A DNA stretch of 64,000 nucleotides, from assembly GCA_002900995.3 (NCBI GenBank), contig PJEW03000013.1, positions 134,519-198,518 of the forward strand, in the 5' to 3' direction. Each line of letters starts with the position of its first letter. The first letter of the stretch is position 1. Origin of the DNA: Ganoderma boninense. Its lineage: Eukaryota; Basidiomycota; Agaricomycetes; Polyporales; Polyporaceae. Shown piece by piece: positions 54,609 to 64,000 of this stretch. The translations under genes were made by a program, and so were the position numbers. Under the pieces are notes generated by a model. That model worked only from the letters and a program-made list of their open reading frames with translations. It did no database searches and was not told the origin of the DNA.

Positions 54609-56279
54609 ATTGATCGGGCGCGCTTCCACCGTACTTATACACGCTGCGACGACAGCTTGTGGCGAAGAACACTCGGCCAGCATCCCAGCGAGACGAAACA
54701 TTCACATTTCCCCCCATCCCTGACGATCGACAATCCTACCGTGACGCCAAGCACCACATAACGATTGAAGGGGGTGACGGTTATGCGGTACGATGCTCCG
54801 CCTGCACTGGGTGCCATCTCTCACTCGTTTATAGGCATCGTCCCATTCCCACCATTCTCAGCTTCCACAACTGTCCAATCCGTGCATCAATGTCCAACGT
54901 TCCCCGCTCAACTCATCCACGTTGGCCACTCCGACGCACTCCTCAAGACTTTCGGGCAGAAACCACTGGTATGATGCGGCAGGGCATTCCGTGCCACCAC
55001 AAACTGCAACGTCAAGCACGACATCCAGCTCCTTGTTTTCAGCGAGTTGTATACTAGTTGTGCAGCGTGTGCATGGAGAACTCGCTTTAGTCGGACCTCG
55101 GAATTCTAACGATATGACCTTCCCCTGTTCAAAGACCGCATACTATTCACCTTCCTCGCTGCCATGGCTTCACCATCGTCCCATATCGGCTTCATACATT
55201 GATAGAGCATTTCTCCCTTCCTCTCGAAGTGCGCCTCGTGATCAATCTGTAAAACTAGAGAGCCGATGTATGGTGGGTTGTCCATTTCTTATGCTGGCCT
55301 CCTACTCATCTCTCTATCGCAGTTCTAGCATTAGATATCATTTGCATGTATGAGCGTGTCCTTCTAACCGTAGAGGGCGGATCGTCAAGCATGGACATTA
55401 TTTGTAAGAGAGCTGAACGGGTGCCGAACGAAGAATCTCTAACCTCCAGTTACCAGGCATCTTGCTGTCTACATTTGTAAATCCCTCCACTCCGAGAAGT
55501 GGCTACAACACGTGTTTCCATAGAACTTCCGCTATAAACACTGAACTACTATCGAATTAAATATGTCGCGGGTGGTTTCAGGGAAGGACGCCGCTCTCAT
55601 CTTTTGCTAGTTAGTTCGGCCCATAGGAGCCAGCTAGATTTGATGGATCCCACCTCGCGCCACGCTGTTTCGGCTCTATTGACACCTGCACAACGTCCAC
55701 CATCAGCTGGTAGGCCAGTCCGCCACTGTAAAACAGGCTACATCGGTAGGGTCGCACTATCAGCCAATTAGTATATCTCGCTAGACCACCTTATTTGCTA
55801 TAGACCATCATGGCGAACCAACCAGTTGTCATGTTCTCCAACGTTTTTCGCATCGGCTTCACCCGGGGCAGTCATCTTCTCCGGCCTCTTCTCATCGGCT
55901 TTATTGTTCTGATTTAGAGCAATGCACCCTGCCTCGTGTATCAATGCATGGAAGGAATAAAAATGCAAGGAAGTGCCCTGATAGGGGCTGGCCCTCCGAG
56001 AGTCCCCGGCATATTGAACGAGGACCCAACCGATTTTGATGGTCGTGTATGAACAAGGCGACCGGCCATTCACCTGTTGAGTGCAGCGTCTACACTCGGC
56101 AATTGGATTCCAGTCTTACTGCATACAACCATGACGGCCACATTTTACGGGCCATCGATCATCAAGCCAGACAGTGACATCATGACGCACTCCGTTTCGA
56201 CAACCCCGCCATGTCCATAGATCAATCACAAGTACAAGACAAGATTCTCCTCTACCAGACTCCCGAACCAATTCTCCAT
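54609..56279. other. No gene recognised
   Basis: Short frames only. Possible degraded coding near 55000-55160 on the plus strand (DIQLLVFSELYTSCAACAW) with stops. Confidence 0.4.
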
Positions 56280-56534
56280 TTAATTCCCCAACGAAGCCAG
56301 AGACTCCCCATTTACGCGCTGCATGTAGCGACGAAGGTGGTGGGCACGCTGGTCCTCGGGAATGCGGCAGAAATAGCATGCCCCTGTATGCACCGCGTGA
56401 AGAAGCGTCCGGAGTGGGTGGATTTCCAGGGGAAGTACGGAAGGGCAGGCGAACGTAGGGTGTGTCCACCCGACCAATGCGACACCGAGGTCGATAACGA
56501 CAGCCTTCTCGTAGTTCTCGTAATCCATGGTCAC
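56280..56534 (-). pseudogene. Fragment of a helical hypothetical protein
   Basis: 84 codons: YEKAVVIDLGVALVGWTHP followed by IHPLRTLLHAVHTGACYFC. The pattern GW.. F..PS....L..L..A...G.C resembles a C-terminal module I have seen in unnamed agaricomycete proteins. No start, partner exon or function could be shown. Confidence 0.3.
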
Positions 56535-56725
56535 GGTGCTACGACCAGTGGCCTGCCCTGAAGGAACAGGAGCTCAGCAATGCCTGACGACGCACTCGAC
56601 AGGGGGGCGTAGCAGTAGAAACCCAAGAGATCTGCATAAACTCACTCAAGAGGATATCAATTTTGCCTTTAATTTCCCCTCTCAGCCATGTTGCATATCT
56701 GCGCGCAGCTGAAACAAAGTAGGTA

Positions 56726-57519
56726 TCAGCGCCAGGTAGCAATGTCAAGGAGGGCGTACTCACACATGGATAAACTAAACTCTTCAAGTCGTGACGAGAT
56801 CCAGTTCGCGTCCCATACATCGACGCTATCGACAAGATAGTCATTGATTTCTGTGTTGGAGAAGAACCAGTTCTGCGTTAATGAGAACATCGTGTTGTTC
56901 CTAGAGACACAGAAGAAGCTGTCGGCACCGCATCGACACTTCAGCAGTAAGAGCTGTCTTTTAAATGAGCAATCAAAGCAAGGCTGAGAGGTCCCACTGA
57001 GGCGTACCAAGCCCTTCACGGTATCGAGGAGAATATCCGCGTCGGCGGCGCGGTCGGAAGGGTCACTTCGAATAGTCAGGGAGGAGCGGTGTTCATTCTT
57101 CTCCAGTAAGTCGGACAAAAGCCGCCGATTTTCGCTCGAGAGGGCTTCGAATTCTTGGACGAACTCATCCCGAAGTTCAGGACGGAGGACCTCGATCGAC
57201 TCTGTGTCTGAAAGCAAGATTGAGCCAGCAGAGAGCATTTCAATGAAGGTATCTCACCGTTGACAGAGCTTAACAAAACAGAACTGGAATGCCTTGACAT
57301 CGGATGGAGTAAGGCGCCTCGGTCGAACATCAGGGACAAGTAGTATTCACGGTCTTGGCCTAGAGTGTTCGAGAGATGCTGGGCCTTGCCCTGTGCGTAC
57401 TCAAAAACATCCTCCACAGCCGCCTCGACTACGTCAAGACGGTCGTTGAGCCGTCTCGCGAAAAGCTCCTGCGGCGATCTTGCGAAAGAGAACCTAGGCG
57501 TTTCAACTGTTGAGGACAT
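56726..57519 (-). CDS. Hypothetical protein, 247 aa, two exons
   Basis: Exon 1 57519-57258 starts MSSTVETPRFSFARSPQEL; intron 57208-57257 (50 nt, GTGAGA...TTTCAG); exon 2 57207-56726. Phases agree and the joined frame is open to the stop. Mostly helical and acidic (VEAAVEDVFEYAQGK, LRDEFVQEFEALSSENRR), with a Cys-containing patch CFDCSFKRQ...LKCRCGADSFFC that could bind metal. No family recognised. An alternative upstream ATG at 57705 would add 62 residues including a hydrophobic run SVLISWLFFFLA. Confidence 0.6.
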
Positions 57520-57915
57520 TGCGAGGAAAAAGAAAAGCCAAGAAATGAGAACGGAGCGTCCAGCGAGGGTTGTGGACAGATTGAGGTGAAAGCGGAGGGA
57601 ATTAATAAGGGACGGCACCCACGAGTCGTCAAGATCAACGGCGACCGCAAACCATCCTCCGGTTTCCGGAGTACACGGATCCAACAAGGTGTCCTGTACG
57701 CTCAAATTAGTATATGATGTCTCAATATTAAAGTGAAACTCGCGAAATCAATTGTGGACGTCACCCGATAGCTTGCCCAATTGTATATCTGGAAGGTGCA
57801 CCTGTGATAGGAGATACGCACAACAGGAAACCTTGTAAAGGTGACGCATAGAGAGCGGTATATGGAAGTATACGATAAGCGGACAGCAGCTTCGAAAACA
57901 GATATGTTAGCACTA

Positions 57916-58705
57916 TCAGAGAACGAGAAGCAAGAATGAGACACCGAATAGCGTGTGTGGCAAATCCGTTTTGTATGCCAAACCGTCCAAAACGGCAGAA
58001 AAGCGGACCTCGCGTATCACTTTCACAAATGCCTCCTCCGATCTCCAGAGAGTAACCAGGAACCTCGAATAGAACCCTTGTAGCCAATCGGCAACTGCCC
58101 GAGTCGACTCGATGTTGGAGGGAATGGCGTGAGCGGTCGAGGGTAGCTTGTGATGCTCCATGATCTGGTTCGTAAGGTAGCCGAAGTATTCCGGGGATAA
58201 GGCTGTGCAGAGAGAGAATGCCGCACTCGGGGAAGGAGAGGCCCTGGCCGTCTTTTAGTGGCCTCGAGGTCGACACGCTCAGCCATGAGGGGGCGACGTG
58301 CTCGGGACCGTGTGTGGAAGAGGAAGTTGGAGTCATCTGGTTAAACGAAATTGCAGGGCGCCACGTTCAACTTGGCGACGCCAATGACGGAGAAGGATTC
58401 TGATGAGAGACGGTAGCTCTGCGGATTGGATGCTGGTCATTCCGGAGGTGGGAACCCAGAGAAACGAGTAGCCCCCAGAGTTGAGGACGCCACGTAAGGC
58501 AGAAGGCATAGTGAAGAGAAAAGGCACGATGCGCAACAGCCTTGCACTTCGCGGATCCGCCAGCGTCGGAGGGTGGAACGATCGTAGGATCATTGGCAAC
58601 GGAACGTGTGGAGGAAGCGATCTGGTTTAGCTTGGAAGGATCACGAGAAAAAAGATGATCACGAGCAAAAAATGAGGAGCCGAAGAATGGAACGATGCTT
58701 ACCAT
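57916..58705 (-). other. Possible multi-exon hypothetical gene
   Basis: A likely intron (GTAAGC...AACCAG) ends near 58634. Downstream frames include ALRGVLNSGGYSFLWVPTSG near 58480 and MEHHKLPSTAHAIPSNIEST near 58150, the latter open to 57916. Exons could not be joined without stops. Could be an intact gene with introns I missed or a pseudogene. Confidence 0.3.
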
Positions 58706-59833
58706 TGCCGTGAAGCAGAGCGCAAGGCCTCACGATCTCATCTTCACGGTCATAACTTTCATTAGGTTAGCCAGAGACCTTGGTGATTCGATGCGAGAGC
58801 TTGGTCCAAGTATTATGCAGCTGAAGCAATTTGTCGTCAATCATCGTCGCCCCTCTCGCGAGATGTTCTAGTGTTTGTGGAGGGTCGTACGCGTTGCTAG
58901 GTTGATCAGACGCAAATGCCCTTCGCATAACCCCAATCATCCGTGGTGATTATCCCTACATGCTAAAAGAAGCACTGAACCAAGGAGAACACTGAAGAGA
59001 GAACGATGTGTCCGCAAAGGGCGAAGATGGACGGGAAAACGTTGAGTCCCGCAGGCTCCGGTTTCACATCAGGGAGTTGAACTCAAAGACAATAGACCAC
59101 GAGGATAATGTCTCTAGATAGCTCGTAGAGCTGTCAACTGCGCTGGAAGTTAGTGAGTGGCAACACACGTGCAGATAGGTGACATACTAGGTCCACGACT
59201 GTCCACACATGCCTTTCCCGGATGGCGCCTCCTTGTTGGGCCAGCTTTATAGACTGCAGAATAACGGGATAGAGCTCAATACGAGGAAGGGCATGCTCGT
59301 CACAGTCAAAGCCTCTAGATGCGAGGCGTACGATAGCCATGGCCATCGCCTGTGGGTGAGTGTGCGCGCAAGTGATACACTATGGAACCGATGCTATCGG
59401 CTAATTGTGCGCTCTGCCCATCCTCCGTGGCTCGCCGAGTGTATGTCGTTCACTCGCGGAGTTATCTGCCCTCCCCCCCATCCCCCGTAACGGCTCATGC
59501 ACCACCGATCCTGGATTCTTTGGTTCTTTGCGCCGGGTACGCTCCGAGGGCTGGGTACAACTTCGGCTTGAAGAGAAACCCTGAAAACGCGCGTCGATCA
59601 GGGACCATCTATGCTGACTCCAGCAAACTTGGACTCAGGTCAAATACAAGTCTGATTCGTCGCGCACCATTATCTCCATCCTCGTAAGCCAACAGCGCTG
59701 CATGTCTGTTGTTTGATAACCTTGAAGTCGATAATGGGGTCGGCATCCCTGCATAAACAAAGGGTTCAGCCTAAGCAGCGTCAACATGTTCAGGCAGTTG
59801 TACATAAAGATTGAAGTGGGAAGAAGAGGGGGA
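58706..59833. other. No gene firmly recognised
   Basis: A minus-strand frame at 59134-59346 (SRGFDCDEHALPRIELYPVI) looks protein-like but could not be linked to a start or neighbouring exons. Confidence 0.3.
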
Positions 59834-60160
59834 CTACTGACACTTTACCACACGCAGCCCGGATCCGCAGGGACGTAGGAGGGTTGCGCCGAGTCTTAAC
59901 GGTATCGAGGGCGGGGCGAAGCGTCGACCGGGAACGTCCGACGGCGCCATACTAATTCACTGTCAGTTATCGTGAGTTAGGTGATAAAACATACAAGAAG
60001 TGCATGCGTACCTTCCAATGAGGTTCAGCCGGCCCATGAAGCCCTCCACCACTTCAACCGCCATTCGGAGTTTAGCCTGGGCTGCATTGGCGATCCGGAG
60101 CGGAACGAACGAAGATATCAACAGCACGGGTAATCGGAGCGAGATGCCCGTTGACAACAA
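59834..60160 (-). CDS. Possible two-exon hypothetical protein (88 aa)
   Basis: Exon 1 60160-60012, intron 59952-60011 (60 nt, GTACGC...AATTAG), exon 2 59951-59834; phases agree. The N-terminus MLSTGISLRLPVLLISSFVP is signal-peptide-like; the rest includes VEVVEGFMGRLNLIG and DVPGRRFAPPSIPLRLG. A GTCAGT near the stop could be another donor, so the gene may continue toward 59700. No family recognised. Confidence 0.3.
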
Positions 60161-62065
60161 GTCGGACGAAAGAAAAGCTCAGAGAGGGAAGGTCAAGAGA
60201 TGTGTGAGCGTTGAGGCTGTTGAAGTTTGCAGCTCGAATGTTGGTCCAGTTCAGGTTTCGAGAAAGTGGCAGTGCTGGGTCGTTGGCAATCGTTGGCGCC
60301 TACTTCAGGGCAGGCTCATAGATGGGCGAACTTGGGGCCCCGCCTCTCGCGCTCCGGAGGGATCTTATACGTATGCTGCAACCCTCACTCACTTTTGTTA
60401 ACACTCCCCTCTTTGACTTTGATCACGATTACCGCAGCTTCGAGTCCGCTCAACCCCACATTTGGCTTCATTGACATTACTTGCGCCTCTCGCTGCTGTC
60501 GTCGCATCTTCAAGTCCGAACTCTGCAACCTCACCATCCATCCCCTCGTCCCCAGAATACTAATATTCTAACTCCTACAATTCAAGGCCGGCTTGTCTGC
60601 GAGGTAGGAGAGGAGAAGGATCTCAATGTTGGTAGTGCTGAAGATGGACAGCTCGGTTTCACCGTGAGTTTCCGCTCCTCTGCATTCCACGGCGCTCCAG
60701 CACTTCTTAACGTGGCGCTGACCCTTCCCTCCGCCGGCCTCAGCCATCTCTGTAATGAAGCATATGCTTCGGATGCTGGCGTTGAGCCTGAAACCGACGC
60801 CACATCGCAGCTCGCAGCTCCACTGCCCCCCAGTTTGACAGCACTCGATCCTGCGGGGTCCCTCGAATGCACGGGTACGTTTAAGCCTTTTTGAGCTTCG
60901 GCAGTATCGTCTACCACGCAAGATCACATCTGCAGTTATTCGCAAACGCGAGTTGTATCGGAGATCAGTGTGTGTGCGAGCGTCAACGGGGCAACGACAA
61001 GATGCCCTCCGCTCCACTTCAATCGTCCACTCGAGACGCCTCCCAGGACGAAGCGAACGCCGACATTCCCCCCTCCCATCTTCCCTCCCGTCTGCGTATG
61101 CGTGGCGATGTTGCCTCGGCCGCACAACGCCGTACGACCCCGATAGAGACCGGCCAGGTCAAGGTTCCCGCTTCCGCGCGCAAAACCGCTGCACATGTTG
61201 GCGGTGTTGCACTCTTGCCCAACGACACGAAGTGGGGCAGGCTAAAAAGGTAGACTGAAAAGGACCGTCCAAGGTGAGTCATAGACTTGGCGTTTTCCTT
61301 GATCACATGTTGAACATGTCTCTGTTGTTGGAGATTGTATTATGTCAGCGAGCTCGTCTTGTGCTCGCGCCTGAAGTCTCTCCCGTCTTATCTCGTCTTA
61401 TACTGTACACCATGACTTAGAATCTTGTTTCTCCGTGTATTTAGGTACGCCCACGGGTTGTCCCTCACGTTTCACATCAGCGTTCAAACGCGACCCCGTT
61501 CTCCTCCTGTTCGCTCTCCTCCCGCTCGCCCCGTTTCCTCCCGCATCCGTCCATTCAGGCGATTGGTGTTTATGTGACTAGACGGCATGTCAGCGCCTTC
61601 AGGATGGCAGTACGTGTCAGTGGGGGTGTGGGTCATGATGGTCGCCCCGCCGAATGCCACCAGTGGAGAGTTGCGCAGTGTGGGGAGGCAACGACAGACA
61701 AGTGCGGCATAGTGCGCGCCCACTCTCAGCTCTGGCTGTGCATTTGCAGATATATAAACATGATCATAGCAAGACGAAGACAGGGAATCACAGCACGTTC
61801 ACAGATCAACATTGTATGAGAATATTTGGCGCGAAAACGCGACTTCGTGGTCGTCTATGATGAGAGTTGTAACAATTGCCCTAGACAAGAAGAAAACGGA
61901 GCTAAACGGGGAGACCGCGCCTTTTTATTACCTAACTCGGCGCCGGATTTCCAGTTCTCCTTGGTTACAGGCGCAACTTGAATGTCGGTCGCAGCCTGCG
62001 ATGAACTCGCATTAGTCTCAGGTCCTTTTCGTTCGAGTCATACCAAATACAGTACCTTGCGAGTC
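60161..62065. other. No gene firmly recognised
   Basis: Open stretches near 60570-60890 (plus) and 60890-61250 (plus) may be joined by a GTACGT...CTGCAG intron, but the product resembles nothing known. A minus-strand frame at 60568-61125 overlaps it. 61260-61600 is pyrimidine-rich. Confidence 0.3.
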
Positions 62066-62988
62066 CTAGGTTGTGGATGCGTTCTTGGACGTCTCAGCCT
62101 TCTTCACATTCACACCGGACTTCGTCTTGGTCGCGGCCCGGGTGCAATAGGTATTCTTCGTCGTAGTGGCCTGAGCATTGCGTTTTTTCCCACTGCCAGT
62201 GTTCGCCGCAGTCTTGCTTGCGGTAACCTTAGCATCGAGTTGGACTCATTCTTCAATGTCACTACAGAGAACACGACCACGAAACGATTTAACGCGATCT
62301 TACCTCCTTCGCAACAGCACGATCGGCAAGACTCGTGGTTTTGGGCGGGAGCTGAATGCGCCCTAAGGGCCCTGCGTATACGAGGTTAATTTGGCAAGCA
62401 TCGTGAAATATGGAGGAGCAAGAAATGCACCCTTCGGCAGAACGAAGACACCTTTCTTGGTGCCGCGTGCGATGGCTCTGCTAAGCTGGGAAATTTGAGC
62501 TTTGCCAATTTCTAGCCCGTACGCGTCTTTGACAAATCTTTCAGGAAGACCGAGTCAGAAATAAACAGAGAGAGATGCAGCCCAGAGACGTACTTCTTGA
62601 TCTGATGGCGCGAGACACCTGACGGGGCATCCTGCTCGTACGTGGTGATACATCCCTGGGTGCGCCAGAACTTCTGTCAGAATCAATCCAACGCGTTGAG
62701 AAAGACAAACGAGTCGCTGCAAGTCAGGTTACCAACCGAACAGCCGATCTCGAGAAAAGGGAATGAGGCTCTAGGCCTTTTCGCTTCTGTCGCACAGGCG
62801 GACCACATGCACCCCATCGCGTCCCAGGCGCGAACGGCAAAGGATAATAGTAGAAGGCGCCATTAAGGTCTATTCTGACCAACCTTGATCATATCTACCC
62901 AAGGAGGATGGGGAGGGATGGCCCGGGGGGAAACCTTTCTGGTGCTAGCCGGATCGGCGACGAATGTCTCCTTCGCGATAGTCATCAT
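62066..62988 (-). CDS. Linker histone H1, five exons, 167 aa
   Basis: Exons 62988-62884, 62655-62594, 62537-62431, 62371-62304 and 62227-62066; introns 228, 56, 59 and 76 nt, all GT..AG with matching phases. The protein starts MMTIAKETFVADPAS. The winged-helix globular domain (about residues 27-115) shows the H1 signatures HPPWVDMIKGCITTYEQD, SGVSRHQIKKFV, LEIGKAQISQLSRAIARGTK, and KGVFVLPKGPLGRIQL. The C-terminal ~55 residues are Lys/Ala/Thr-rich (SKTAANTGSGKKRNAQ, TKTKSGVNVKKAE), as expected for the DNA-binding tail that binds linker DNA in nucleosome arrays. The tail is short. The intron 4 acceptor (GCTAAG) was chosen because it alone keeps the basic frame; a frameshift is the alternative. 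Confidence 0.78.
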
Positions 62989-64000
62989 TTCGCGAACAAA
63001 CTGCAGACGGCTCAAGACAGTGGGTAGACGAGGGCGGATGTAGCACTGAGGAAAGGAGGCGGGGACTGTGGTGGGCCTGAGTGAAGAGAGGACGTCCGGA
63101 CTCCGAAGCCCATCCACTCGGAGGGGAAAGAGAGAGAAAGGCTTCGGGAAGATGGGATGGGATGAAACCAAATATTGGACGCGACTCGCGTTGAATCTCG
63201 CTCCCGGATCTGCCGGCTCATTCTATCTCTCAGCGCTCGCTGATCGACATACTGATGTCCATTGAGTCCTCGTGGCCGCGGACGGTGTCTGTCCGTCCCT
63301 CCGACGCCAACAGGTTCACCCTCTTCTCCCGCCCTTCGTTAGTAACTCCTATACAAACCCTGTCATGGGCATGCAACAGCTGTTGTATAGCTTTCGAAGT
63401 ATACATGTCGTTCGGCATCGTACCATGGTCCTCACCGCCAAGCATGGAAGCGAGAACGACACTCTTCGATGCTTCCTCGGAAGACTCCTCGGCTGTGGTC
63501 GGAGGGGGGAAATCGCGCCGACAGCTTCATGTCCTGCCTTCTGATACACAGAGCCTCGAAATCGACTCGGCTTTGGATCGAGAAAATCGGTAAACCTCCT
63601 GGACAGCGTCCTCCACGTCGTCCAAATAGTCCCCGGCGCGCCTGGAGATTAACACGCTAGTCGGGCTGGTCGGTTCACTTCCTGGGGGATCTACGGGAGT
63701 TCTAACAACAGACGAAGCTTTGTAGGGCGTTTCAGTAACGGGAATAATGGAGAGGAGACTCGGAGAACTTCTGAGAACTTATTGGATGGACCGACTACGC
63801 GGTGACTCGGCGAAGGGTTAAATCGACTCAGGGAAGAACGATGTATTCGGTGCTGTGCGATGTGCGGAAATAATCTGAATTTCTATACTGGAGTGCAAGG
63901 AGCCGATGGACGAACTGTATCTCGTGCGACACATGGTACCAGTATGATGCGAACTAGTTTACGACAGGATACACAGAAGGCAAACGCCGACAAAGTAAAG
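62989..64000. other. Upstream region of the H1 gene; no other gene supported
   Basis: Frames at 63255-63593 (plus) and 63230-63445 (minus) overlap each other. The plus frame is slightly more protein-like but has no recognised domain. 63600-64000 holds nothing I can support. Confidence 0.4.

Noticed and set aside
1..64000. CRISPR arrays, rRNA or tRNA genes
   Set aside because: No regularly spaced direct repeats with unique spacers and no rRNA sequence were seen. No cloverleaf with A and B boxes was found; the tRNA-Met-like segment at 27525 is only the Copia primer site.

Overview
The window looks like a transposon-rich stretch of an agaricomycete (mushroom-forming basidiomycete) genome, possibly a polypore. 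This is an inference from very short GT..AG introns (about 50-60 nt), split protein-coding genes on both strands, chromodomain-type Ty3/Gypsy elements, Ty1/Copia elements, a Tc1/mariner-type transposase and an intron-containing linker histone. Nothing bacterial, organellar or CRISPR-like was seen.

Layout. 1-4230: a SNF2-type helicase gene on the minus strand, running off the left edge, with an array of a palindromic repeat inside one swollen intron and a second array upstream. 4840-27889: a nested transposon complex. Copia copy 1 (5885-10079, +) and copia copy 2 (21785-27889, -) are parts of a giant inverted duplication whose two 4,914-bp arms (6098-11011 and 20853-25766) align without any net indel. 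Between the arms lie a decayed chromodomain Gypsy element (10598-18035), a nested solo LTR, a nearly intact Tc1/mariner transposase (18197-19323) and another solo LTR. The Copia and Gypsy LTRs sit in an unknown multi-exon gene ('gene X'), whose pieces are now scattered over 5445-21784.

27890-31165: a stretch full of CTTCGTG/CACGAAG motifs between short inverted repeats (probable relic DNA transposon), then an unknown coding fragment ('gene Y'). 31166-37639: a young-looking Gypsy element with a perfect 5-bp target duplication, inserted in gene Y. Its pol frame is open for over 1,400 codons, but the protease aspartate is replaced. 38996-42535: an apparently intact three-exon gene of unknown function (1,143 aa) with internal protein repeats. 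44555-45679: a proline-rich hypothetical gene. 46646-47404: a TIR element carrying a 205-bp solo LTR and a small MITE. 47539-49743: a spliced hypothetical gene interrupted by a SINE-like retroposon with a 12-bp target duplication. 50695-53213: a G-protein alpha-subunit pseudogene. 53990-60160: degraded fragments and hypothetical spliced genes. 62066-62988: a five-exon linker histone H1 gene on the minus strand.

The feature that ties distant parts together is a 17-bp near-perfect palindrome (GCCCGACCWGGTCGGGC), present at least ten times in three clusters plus one isolated site. It is not part of any recognisable transposon. Candidate host functions are chromatin remodelling (SNF2) and chromatin packaging (H1); most of the rest of the window is mobile DNA or its damage.
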